DNA of 8,619 nt from Nanosynbacter sp. GTDB lineage: Bacteria; Patescibacteriota; Saccharimonadia; Saccharimonadales; Saccharimonadaceae. This document shows, in pieces, positions 1 through 5,350 of the stretch. Positions within the stretch are counted from its first letter, which is position 1, and every line of letters starts with the position of its first letter. The notes below the pieces were generated by a model. It saw nothing but the letters and a program-made list of their open reading frames with translations. It did no database searches and was not told the DNA's origin. The DNA lies in NCBI GenBank assembly GCA_029975625.1, contig JARKOR010000194.1, forward strand, positions 1 to 8,619. Direction: 5' to 3'. The position numbers were made by a program, and so were the translations under genes.

Positions 1-2
1 TC

Positions 3-170
3 TGTACCCTGAGGCTGGCAAGGAGGCGGCTGCCCAGGTTGCCGAATCACCGCCTGGAAACCGTCTACCGGCATCTTTTCGGGGGATTGCCCGAGGGGAA
101 CAGGCAGCACCGGGCGCTGGACGACGCCCGGCTGACGGCAATGGTGTGGTTAGCTTTGGCGGGCGGGTGA
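3..170 (+). CDS. DnaQ-like DEDDh 3'-5' exonuclease, C-terminal end (partial)
   Basis: The open frame enters from the left edge and ends at TGA 168-170, giving about 55 C-terminal residues. They read LARRRLPRLPNHRLETV, then HRALDDARLTAMVWLAL. The His-(4 residues)-Asp spacing in HRALDD is the ExoIII motif of DEDDh exonucleases (DNA polymerase III epsilon/DnaQ superfamily): the His is the general base and the Asp is a metal ligand. The Arg-rich 'LARR..P.LPNHRLETV' stretch just before it is also typical of the family. These enzymes remove nucleotides from DNA 3' ends. The N-terminal DxE motif lies outside the window, so subfamily and full length cannot be told. The gene is co-directional with the cas operon but more than 500 bases from cas3, so co-transcription is not indicated. 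DnaQ-like nucleases are known to trim CRISPR prespacers in some I-E systems, but a link here is only a possibility. Confidence 0.75.
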   Translation, partial: CTLRLARRRLPRLPNHRLETVYRHLFGGLPEGNRQHRALDDARLTAMVWLALAGG

Positions 171-313
171 GTGAGGTACGACGCTGGGATCTGTCGTCGG
201 CTCCGCTCTTGAGTTCCGGGTGGAAATAATAATGAACACCGGTTTTGTATTTGAGACTTATTTTGTCGTAACGGTTGGGTAGGCTTGATTTTGTTTGGTT
301 TGCGGGAGGGGAG
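171..313. other. Intergenic region without recognisable gene
   Basis: This stretch lies between the exonuclease stop codon and the short cas3-like frame, and no convincing gene is visible in either strand. A weak inverted repeat (ACGAC at 178-182 with GTCGT at 193-197) follows the exonuclease stop but lacks a T-run, so it is not a clear terminator. The right half is T-rich and ends in a purine-rich GGGAGG at 304-309, which would serve as ribosome binding site for the ATG at 314. It may be the leader of an older cas operon. The gene-poor stretch continues to 571 and holds the relic, mini-CRISPR and promoters listed separately. Confidence 0.4.
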
Positions 314-357
314 ATGGGTGATTCTGTTCCGAGGTATTTCAGGTATTGGGGGAAGGT

Positions 358-386
358 GGAAAACCGGGCGGCGCTGCCGCCCGGTT
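358..386 (-). terminator. Intrinsic terminator of the minus-strand crRNA-like RNA
   Basis: Bases 362-372 and 376-386 form a perfect 11-bp inverted repeat (AACCGGGCGGC with GCCGCCCGGTT) around a 3-base loop. Read on the minus strand, the GC-rich core is followed by TTTT and then CC, a short U-tract, as expected for a Rho-independent terminator. On the plus strand no T-run follows, so it should act leftward only. Its ascending arm uses the last five bases of the I-E repeat (382-386), so repeat and terminator are fused. Confidence 0.7.
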
Positions 387-410
387 CATCCCCGCGTATG
401 CGGGGAACAT
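382..410 (-). repeat. Type I-E CRISPR repeat, near-consensus
   Basis: On the plus strand it reads CGGTTCATC, CCCGCGTATG, CGGGGAACAT, a typical I-E repeat whose last base is T where C is usual. In the RNA orientation CCCCGC pairs with GCGGGG around the loop ATAC, giving a 6-bp stem followed by the 8-base handle ATGAACCG. This is the downstream (3') repeat of the mini-CRISPR. Its handle end also forms one arm of the terminator. Confidence 0.9.
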
Positions 411-431
411 AGTAAAGCAAATAACACTTTA

Positions 432-460
432 CGGTTCATCTCATCAGTTGATGAGAACAT
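432..460 (-). repeat. Variant I-E repeat with rewritten but intact stem
   Basis: The outer bases are identical to the other repeat: CGGTTCATC on the left and GAACAT on the right, plus strand. The stem differs. In RNA orientation CTCATC pairs with GATGAG around the loop AACT. The stem is again 6 bp with a 4-base loop, and three of the six pairs are changed on both sides. The basal C-G pair and the whole handle are kept. The arrangement keeps the features Cas6e and Cascade need, and should weaken recombination between the two repeats. Confidence 0.8.
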
Positions 461-468
461 ATGGCGCT

Positions 469-497
469 ATTATAGATGAGCTTATCTGCCGTGTCAA
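469..497 (-). promoter_or_regulatory. Consensus sigma-70 promoter for the crRNA-like RNA
   Basis: On the minus strand, TTGACA (497-492) and TATAAT (474-469) are both exact consensus and separated by the ideal 17 bases. The likely start is A at 462, which puts the first transcribed bases at the edge of the variant repeat. Such a promoter should be strong and constitutive, suiting an abundant guide RNA. It diverges from the cas promoter at 511-539. Confidence 0.88.
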
Positions 498-517
498 TTT
501 CAGATAACACTTTACTT
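494..517 (-). promoter_or_regulatory. Predicted seed-matched Cascade target site with AAG PAM
   Basis: Read on the minus strand, AAG (517-515) is followed by TAAAGTGTTAT (514-504), identical to the first 11 bases of the mini-CRISPR spacer. AAG is a canonical type I-E PAM on the non-target strand. Over the remaining ten guide positions (503-494) only three match. The site overlaps the predicted -35 box of the cas promoter (511-516) and, at its far end, the -35 box of the guide RNA's own promoter (492-497). Binding by guide-loaded Cascade should block the cas promoter and perhaps both. Confidence 0.72.
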
Positions 518-539
518 AGCAAAAAATTAATAGTATGGT
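511..539 (+). promoter_or_regulatory. Predicted promoter of the small ORF and cas operon
   Basis: TTTACT at 511-516 and TATGGT at 534-539 each match four of six consensus bases and are separated by 17 bases, within an AT-rich stretch. Transcription would start near 546, about 26 bases before the small ORF at 572. No other candidate of this quality lies between the mini-CRISPR and cas3. Its imperfect boxes contrast with the perfect divergent promoter. Its -35 box overlaps the predicted guide target. Confidence 0.6.
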
Positions 540-545
540 AAAGCC

Positions 546-556
546 GTCGTGACGAC
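546..556. promoter_or_regulatory. Small perfect palindrome at the predicted cas transcript start
   Basis: GTCGT, a central G, and ACGAC form an 11-base perfect inverted repeat at roughly +1 to +11 of the predicted transcript. It could be a repressor operator or a 5' UTR hairpin. Five-base arms are short enough to arise by chance. Confidence 0.25.
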
Positions 557-571
557 ATGCGGGAGGCTGCC

Positions 572-697
572 ATGCATAAGATTATCGACGCGTTTACCAA
601 ACTTATCAAAACAATGAACGGGGCTACTCCGAACGCCTTGGTTGCCTTCGCGCTTTTCGTGCTTTTAGTGGCAATCTGGGTGCTCGGAAGACGTTAG
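572..697 (+). CDS. 41-residue single-pass membrane peptide upstream of cas3
   Basis: ATG 572 follows GGGAGG (561-566) and TAG is at 695-697. The peptide starts MHKIIDAFTKLIKTMNG, a basic amphipathic segment. It continues ATPNALVAFALFVLLVAI and then WVLGRR, one membrane-spanning helix of about 19 residues (roughly 21-39) with an Arg-Arg end. There is no signal cleavage site or Cys. An in-frame ATG at 557 exists but has no good ribosome binding site. The stop codon lies inside the AGGAGG of cas3, so translation of the two is probably coupled. It is the first gene after the predicted cas promoter. I do not recognise a family. Size and layout resemble small hydrophobic type I toxins, and its place next to a crRNA-like RNA suggests a CreT-like toxin. 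It could equally be a leader peptide or a membrane partner of Cas3. Confidence 0.6.
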   Translation: MHKIIDAFTKLIKTMNGATPNALVAFALFVLLVAIWVLGRR

Positions 698-706
698 GAG
701 GAGACT

Positions 707-3292
707 TTGACCTCTTCGATTTTCAGTTTCTGGGGCAAGGCCGAAAGAAACGGCCCTGGCTGGCATCCGGCTGTTTGCCACATGCTCGATACCGGGATAG
801 TGGCGAGAGAGATTCTCAAGTTACAGCCCCTCGCATTTCGGCATCGTTTTACCCCCTGTCTAGGTCTCGCTGAGGCGGATGCGCTTAACGCCATTGCCTT
901 TATTGCTTCACTCCACGATATTGGAAAAATAAGCCCAGGATTTGCGAACAAGCGTGAAGATTTATGCGGCCATCTGAAGGATCGCGGTTTTTCTTTTTCG
1001 TTAACTGATGAACCAAATCATGGCCGTGTCGCTATGGATGCCTTGCCTGAGATTTTTGAGGCAGATCTGGGATGTCCCTCTCAGGTTGCCGATGCACTGA
1101 CATATATTCTCGCTGCCCATCACGGCGTTTTTGATAATAGTGACGGCGCCGGATCCGGTGACAAGTTGTGGCAAGATGCACGCCGGGAGGTTGTGGCATT
1201 GGTGTCACAAACTTTTGGCGTAGAGTCACTTTCCACTCTCCATTTTGATGGTGTCCCCGGATTATTCCTGCTTGCCGGATTGATCTCGGTTGCCGACTGG
1301 ATTGCATCCGATGAGAAGATCTTTGGCTACTTGAACGCTCCTCCCTCCGACATAAATCTGTACGTGCAGGAACGTAGCGCTATCGCCGGCAGACTGCTCA
1401 AAAGACTTTCGTTGGGGACAACGGTCGAGGGAAAAAAATGTTTCTCCGAGTTGTTCCAGTTCCCAATGCCGAATGCCTGCCAGCAAGCGACGCTCGATGT
1501 GGTGGCAGGGCTGACACATCCGATGCTGGTTGTTGTGGAAACGCCCATGGGGAGCGGCAAGACGGAGGCGGCGCAGGCCGCCTATGCCTATGTTGCGGCG
1601 CGGGACGGATTGCGCGGTATGTATTGCGCCCTGCCGACCCAGGCCACGGGCAACGCCATGTTCCGAAGGATGGCTGAGTTCCTCGCGCGACTCCATGATG
1701 AACAAACAGTGGAACTGCATCTGCTCCATGCCAACGCGGGGATGCACAAAGAATACGACAACCTCAAAATAGCGGCAATCGATGACGACCGGAAAGGGAC
1801 GGTGGTCGCCTCATCCTGGTTTGTCCAAAAAAAGCGCGGCCTGTTGGCCGCCTACGGGACCGGCACCATAGATCAGGCGCTGATGGCTATTCTACGCGTG
1901 AAGCACTTTTTTGTCCGTCTCTTCGGGCTTGGTGGGAAGATGATAGTGCTGGATGAGGTTCACGCCTACGACGCCTACATGTCCGAGGAAATCTACAATC
2001 TCATCGGCTGGGCGTCCCGATGCGGCTCTTCGGTTGTCCTGCTGTCGGCAACCCTTCCAGCGAACAAGAGAAAACTCCTTGTTGAGGCATTTCTTCCCAG
2101 CGCACAGTTGCCGCTGGAACTCGAATATCCCTGCGTTTTCGGCGTGGATTTGCAGGGAAAGACTGAGTACAGGCCGGTTGTAGTGAAACCGAGCACTCTC
2201 GAAATTATCCCGATGGTCGTGGAACAGAAAAATAAAATCCGCGTCATGGCCGACACACTCATGGATGTGGTCGGAAATGAAGGGTGTGCCGCCTGTATTG
2301 TCAATACGGTTGCCGATACGCAGGAACTGTACGAGCTGCTGAAAGAGCGGCTTCCCGAGAATGAGCTGATTCTCTTCCATTCCCGGTTCACATTGGAGCG
2401 CAGGTTGGAGATCGAGGCGGAGATTGTCGCTAAATACGGCAAGGACGGCAAGCGCCCCCGGCGCGGAGTAGTGGTGGCAAGCCCGGTGCTTCAGGAAAGC
2501 CTTGATGTCTGCTTTGACGCCATGTTCTCAGAGCTTGCGCCGATAGACCTGCTGCTTCAACGCGCTGGTCGGTTGCACCGGCATGAAAAAAACGTAAGCG
2601 CCCGTCCGGTGCATCTCAGCACGCGGCGGTTATACGTGTTTCTGCCGGATATTCCGGCTGACAAATACGATTTCGGCTGGAGCAAGCTAATCTACTTCCC
2701 TGATTTGCTTTGTCGTAGTGGCGAACTATTTATCAAAGATGAAAAATACAGCGTCATCCAGGCTCAACTTCCCGAAGGAGTATCTTCTCTGATTGAGACA
2801 GTGTACGGTGAGGCTGATTCGGAAGAATCCAGCAAAGTCCGTGAAAAGTGGTTACAAGAGCGGCTGGGGACGGAGATCACCAATAAGTATTACGCCCGTG
2901 TCGCCGCCATAATGCCGATCAAGGAAAAGGAACACGACCTGGATTATCTAGCCGGAATCCAGAACAACCATGAAGATGAAACCACTCCGTCCACCCGGCT
3001 CGGACGTCAGCGGGTCACTTTGATAATCCTTGAGCAAGGTGACGATATTGTCATTCCCAACCGGGAGGCAGAGCGACGCTTGTTCCTGAAGAGCCTGGCA
3101 ACGGACAAGGCGGCGCTTGTCAAGCATTTTGCCTCCTTGGAGCCGTGTGCCGAATGGAGTGAATCATCATTGCTACGCTATTGCCAACCGATCTTCTTTA
3201 CGGATGGCATTGCCAAAGTGGGAGAACTGACTTTGGCATACGACAGGATCAGAGGGCTTTATATTCAGCAGGATAAGGAGGGTGACGAATGA
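707..3292 (+). CDS. cas3: Cas3, type I-E HD nuclease-helicase
   Basis: This is the effector nuclease of I-E interference: Cascade recruits it to a complete R-loop, and it nicks, unwinds and degrades the non-target strand. The N-terminal HD domain (about 1-230) shows the expected metal ligands: H25 in HPAVCHMLD, H70-D71 in HDIGK, H105, H138-H139 in AHHG, and D197 in VADWIASD. The superfamily 2 helicase follows: Walker A MGSGKT (281-286), motif II DEVH (416-419), SATL (447-450), motif V near 588-604 and motif VI QRAGRLHRH (618-626). At 861 residues it is of normal length. The start is TTG 707, five bases after AGGAGG (696-701). An in-frame stop at 695 excludes any earlier start. The gene overlaps cas8e by four bases (ATGA). 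All catalytic motifs are intact, so the protein should be active. Confidence 0.97.
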   Translation: MTSSIFSFWGKAERNGPGWHPAVCHMLDTGIVAREILKLQPLAFRHRFTPCLGLAEADALNAIAFIASLHDIGKISPGFANKREDLCGHLKDRGFSFSLTDEPNHGRVAMDALPEIFEADLGCPSQVADALTYILAAHHGVFDNSDGAGSGDKLWQDARREVVALVSQTFGVESLSTLHFDGVPGLFLLAGLISVADWIASDEKIFGYLNAPPSDINLYVQERSAIAGRLLKRLSLGTTVEGKKCFSELFQFPMPNACQQATLDVVAGLTHPMLVVVETPMGSGKTEAAQAAYAYVAARDGLRGMYCALPTQATGNAMFRRMAEFLARLHDEQTVELHLLHANAGMHKEYDNLKIAAIDDDRKGTVVASSWFVQKKRGLLAAYGTGTIDQALMAILRVKHFFVRLFGLGGKMIVLDEVHAYDAYMSEEIYNLIGWASRCGSSVVLLSATLPANKRKLLVEAFLPSAQLPLELEYPCVFGVDLQGKTEYRPVVVKPSTLEIIPMVVEQKNKIRVMADTLMDVVGNEGCAACIVNTVADTQELYELLKERLPENELILFHSRFTLERRLEIEAEIVAKYGKDGKRPRRGVVVASPVLQESLDVCFDAMFSELAPIDLLLQRAGRLHRHEKNVSARPVHLSTRRLYVFLPDIPADKYDFGWSKLIYFPDLLCRSGELFIKDEKYSVIQAQLPEGVSSLIETVYGEADSEESSKVREKWLQERLGTEITNKYYARVAAIMPIKEKEHDLDYLAGIQNNHEDETTPSTRLGRQRVTLIILEQGDDIVIPNREAERRLFLKSLATDKAALVKHFASLEPCAEWSESSLLRYCQPIFFTDGIAKVGELTLAYDRIRGLYIQQDKEGDE

Positions 3293-4800
3293 GCGGTTTT
3301 TCGTACAACCTGATTGATGAGCCATGGCTCGGCTGCACAGGCAGGGATGGCAGTCTCCGCATGGTCGGACTGCGCGAACTGCTGCTGACGGCCCATGAAC
3401 TGAGGGAGATTGAGTCCCAGAACCCATTGACGATAGCAGCGCTTCTTCGGGTGTTGCTGGCATTGATCCACCGGGCAGTGAATGGTCCGAAAACCGCGTC
3501 CGAATGGAAGGCACTCTATGCAGCCAAATGTTTTCCGGAAGAAATCATTATCCCATATCTGCAAAGCGTTCATGATCGCTTCGACCTGTTTTCCGAGCCT
3601 TGGCCGTTTTATCAGTGTGCTGGGCTGACAAACCTCGATGCCAATAAAAAACCGGCTCCAGTCTCCATCGCAGCCATTATGCTCGAAAGGGCGAGCGGCA
3701 ATAACAAGACCGTCTTCGATCATACCACCGACAATACTACTTTGGCACTTACTCCTGCAGAGGCGGCACGATCGCTGATCACTACTCAGATGTTCTCCCT
3801 CGGCGGCCTCAATAAAAAGACCACCAACTGGTTTGATTATCAACAAAGCTATTTCAATGCCTCTTTGGTCAGCGGTATTTTCATCGCGCTTACCGGGGAG
3901 TCTCTGTTTGAAACGCTGATGCTCAATCTCCTCTTGCCTGAAAATCATCGGATTCCGGTCAATGGAGACGACAGTCCCATCTGGGAACGCGATGAAAGGG
4001 GTACTGACAAGGCAAGAACACCCAGGGGTTATCTTGATTTTCTTACCTGCCAGTGTCGTCACATCCGTCTGGTACCGGAGCGGGAAGGGGGCAAGGTAAC
4101 GGTCTCCCGGCTACATATCGCCCAGGGCGAGGTGCTCACAGATGCGGAGAATCCGGCCTTCATGCGCAAGAAAAACAACAGGACCGGCCTGTACTATTGC
4201 CCCCAGCTTGATCCGGATCGCCTGGTTTGGCGGGATAGCTTCTCGCTCTTTGCTTTCGAGCAAGGTATAGACCATCGTCCGGCTGCCTTTCGCCAGGCGG
4301 CTACAATGAGAAGAGAAGTACTGCATGCCTCGCGCTATCTGTGTACGGCCATTGCTCTGGCCAACGACAAGGCCAATCCCCTGGCGTGGCGTAAGGAGAG
4401 CTTGCCGGTTCCTGTGGCACTTCTGAAAAATAAAGAGACGGTCAATATCCTCTCCATGGGGATGGAGCGGGCCGAGAGCGTTTCGCGCATTCTCGACGGC
4501 GCGGTGAAGGTGTACATCCGCAACGTACTTCCGCCAAATTCAAAAGACGTGAACGACAAGGCGAATGCAACCGGAGCGCTTCGTTTTTACTGGGATCGGC
4601 TGGAAGGGCATTTTCAAATCTTTCTTACCGGCATCGACAAGGGTGATGCAACGCTGTTGAAATGGTATGGCGACATTGCCGTGACCGCCAGGGACGCCCT
4701 GAAAATGTGCGTTAGGCAGCGCTATGCCGACTCAGCAGCGTCGCTCAGGGCGTGGGCAGCGGCCTTGGATGAATTGAACAAAAGACTTGCAGGGCTTTAA
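3289..4800 (+). CDS. cas8e: Cas8e (Cse1/CasA), large subunit of Cascade
   Basis: This is the large subunit of the I-E surveillance complex. It reads the PAM, helps open the DNA and forms the docking platform for Cas3. The protein opens with FSYNLIDEPWL, the family's usual N-terminal signature (NLIDEPW). It also carries VFDHTTDN followed by TPAEAARSLITTQMFSLGG (near 145-180), and RGYLDFLTCQCRHIRLVPE and WRDSFSLFAFE further on, all typical of Cse1. The last 130 or so residues look helical, fitting the C-terminal four-helix bundle. At 503 residues it matches the E. coli protein (about 500). The start ATG overlaps the cas3 stop and is preceded by AAGGAGGG (3275-3282) at six bases. No truncation or frameshift is seen. 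Confidence 0.95.
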   Translation: MSGFSYNLIDEPWLGCTGRDGSLRMVGLRELLLTAHELREIESQNPLTIAALLRVLLALIHRAVNGPKTASEWKALYAAKCFPEEIIIPYLQSVHDRFDLFSEPWPFYQCAGLTNLDANKKPAPVSIAAIMLERASGNNKTVFDHTTDNTTLALTPAEAARSLITTQMFSLGGLNKKTTNWFDYQQSYFNASLVSGIFIALTGESLFETLMLNLLLPENHRIPVNGDDSPIWERDERGTDKARTPRGYLDFLTCQCRHIRLVPEREGGKVTVSRLHIAQGEVLTDAENPAFMRKKNNRTGLYYCPQLDPDRLVWRDSFSLFAFEQGIDHRPAAFRQAATMRREVLHASRYLCTAIALANDKANPLAWRKESLPVPVALLKNKETVNILSMGMERAESVSRILDGAVKVYIRNVLPPNSKDVNDKANATGALRFYWDRLEGHFQIFLTGIDKGDATLLKWYGDIAVTARDALKMCVRQRYADSAASLRAWAAALDELNKRLAGL

Positions 4801-4825
4801 TTGCTGCGAAAGGAGGGAACAATCA

Positions 4826-5350
4826 GTGAAGGAAAGCAACGAAGTCCCATTGATTAAGTTTCTGGAAGGGCTGAAAAATGATAGGGCTGCCATGGCAAGA
4901 TTGCGCAGGGGGCTTGGGAAAAGTGGGGGGACACCGGAGATGTGCAGGTTTGTCGCGCCGTTTCTCCCCAACGATGCCAATGCGTACGTGATCGACCGTT
5001 ACTTTTTGATCGCTTCACTCTTTGCGCTGCATCCTGAGTCGGCGGGGCGCGGCTCCAGCATGGGAAAGGTTTTCCGAGCAATGATGTCGGCAAGCCCGAG
5101 CGTGGAAAGACGCTTCGAAAATCTTCTTAACGTCGATGCAAAAGACCTTGGTGGTCATTTGCGGCAGGCGGTTTCCCTTGCCAAGAGCAAAGGGGTATGG
5201 GTGGATTTTCACCAGCTTTTCAACGATGTCTGGCATTGGAACTATCCGGGTCGGAGCGTACAGATGCGCTGGGCACGGGAGTTCTGGGGTTACGAAAAGG
5301 ATCAGGATGAAACTTCAGCTCAAAACGAACCGAAAGGAGAAACACGATGA
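4826..5350 (+). CDS. cas11e: Cas11e (Cse2/CasB), small subunit of Cascade
   Basis: Two copies of this small helical subunit normally run along the belly of Cascade and stabilise the R-loop. I prefer the GTG at 4826: it sits nine bases after AAGGAGGG (4809-4816) and gives a 174-residue protein, VKESNEVPLIKFLEGLKN onwards. The same frame extends back to ATG 4787, but those extra 13 residues overlap cas8e and include the ribosome binding site. Family features include RAAMARLRRGLGK near 25-37, then MCRFVAPFLP, YFLIASLFALHP, and LFNDVWHW before the C-terminal WAREFWGY. E. coli CasB is about 160 residues, so the length is normal. This is the only cas junction without overlap (25 bases after cas8e). 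It overlaps cas7e by four bases. Confidence 0.92.
   Translation: MKESNEVPLIKFLEGLKNDRAAMARLRRGLGKSGGTPEMCRFVAPFLPNDANAYVIDRYFLIASLFALHPESAGRGSSMGKVFRAMMSASPSVERRFENLLNVDAKDLGGHLRQAVSLAKSKGVWVDFHQLFNDVWHWNYPGRSVQMRWAREFWGYEKDQDETSAQNEPKGETR

Larger units (their letters stand above)
314..412 (+). pseudogene. Putative relic of a cas3 5' end
   Basis: ATG 314-316 is preceded by GGGAGG (304-309) and opens a 32-codon frame beginning MGDSVPRYFRYWGKVENR. The segment YFRYWGKVE resembles the extreme N terminus of type I-E Cas3 proteins, where a short hydrophobic run followed by 'YWGKA' precedes the HD-domain histidines. The intact cas3 downstream has the equivalent SFWGKAE at residues 7-13. After about 17 codons the similarity stops. 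The frame then runs through the GC-rich hairpin and the CRISPR repeat and ends at TAG 410-412. I read this as the ribosome binding site and first codons of an older cas3, cut off where the mini-CRISPR begins. The motif is short, so chance or a genuine small peptide remains possible. Confidence 0.4.
382..460 (-). CRISPR. Mini-CRISPR: two I-E repeats around one 21-base spacer
   Basis: There are two 29-base repeats, starting exactly 50 bases apart. The spacer at 411-431 is 21 bases, where I-E spacers are normally 32-33. crRNA orientation is leftward, because the handle (ATGAACCG when read on the minus strand) precedes the spacer. No further repeats occur on either side. A consensus promoter and an intrinsic terminator frame the unit. 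It therefore looks like a purpose-built single-guide gene and not the eroded end of a long array. Confidence 0.8.
358..462 (-). ncRNA. CreR/CreA-like crRNA-type regulatory RNA (predicted)
   Basis: The predicted transcript starts near 462, seven bases after a consensus -10 box. It runs through a variant repeat (460-432), a 21-base spacer (431-411) and a normal I-E repeat (410-382), and ends at an intrinsic terminator, about 105 nt in all. Cas6e cleavage after each hairpin would leave the 8-nt 5' handle AUGAACCG, the 21-nt guide and a 3' hairpin, the normal crRNA layout with a short guide. The guide's first 11 bases (TAAAGTGTTAT) match a PAM-flanked site in the cas promoter at 504-514, but only scattered bases match beyond that. 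Partial, seed-only matches to a cas or toxin promoter are the hallmark of Cas-regulating RNAs (CreR) and CreA antitoxins known from type I systems. Such guides repress without cleavage. The RNA itself and its effect are inferred. Confidence 0.75.

Noticed and set aside
178..197. Terminator after the exonuclease gene
   Set aside because: The five-base arms with a ten-base loop and no T-run do not support an intrinsic terminator.
382..460. Remnant of an ordinary long CRISPR array
   Set aside because: There are only two repeats and a 21-base spacer, tightly framed by a consensus promoter and a terminator. Compensated stem changes and a self-matching seed point to a dedicated regulatory unit.
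285..479. Plus-strand frame of 64 codons, in a different frame from the cas3-like relic, reading through the hairpin and CRISPR repeat
   Set aside because: The piece PVHPRVCGEHS is the well-known artefact of translating an I-E repeat, and the frame crosses the terminator, the repeat and the minus-strand guide gene.
538..545. Second possible guide match, GTAAAGCC near the -10 box
   Set aside because: Only five to seven bases match, not in seed register with a PAM, which is within chance expectation.
3265..4062. Minus-strand frame of 265 codons opposite cas8e
   Set aside because: It lies fully antisense to the cas3 end and cas8e, which are unmistakable, and shows no recognisable domain.
4787..4825. 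Upstream ATG start for cas11e
   Set aside because: The extra 13 residues overlap cas8e and contain the strong AAGGAGGG that serves the GTG at 4826.
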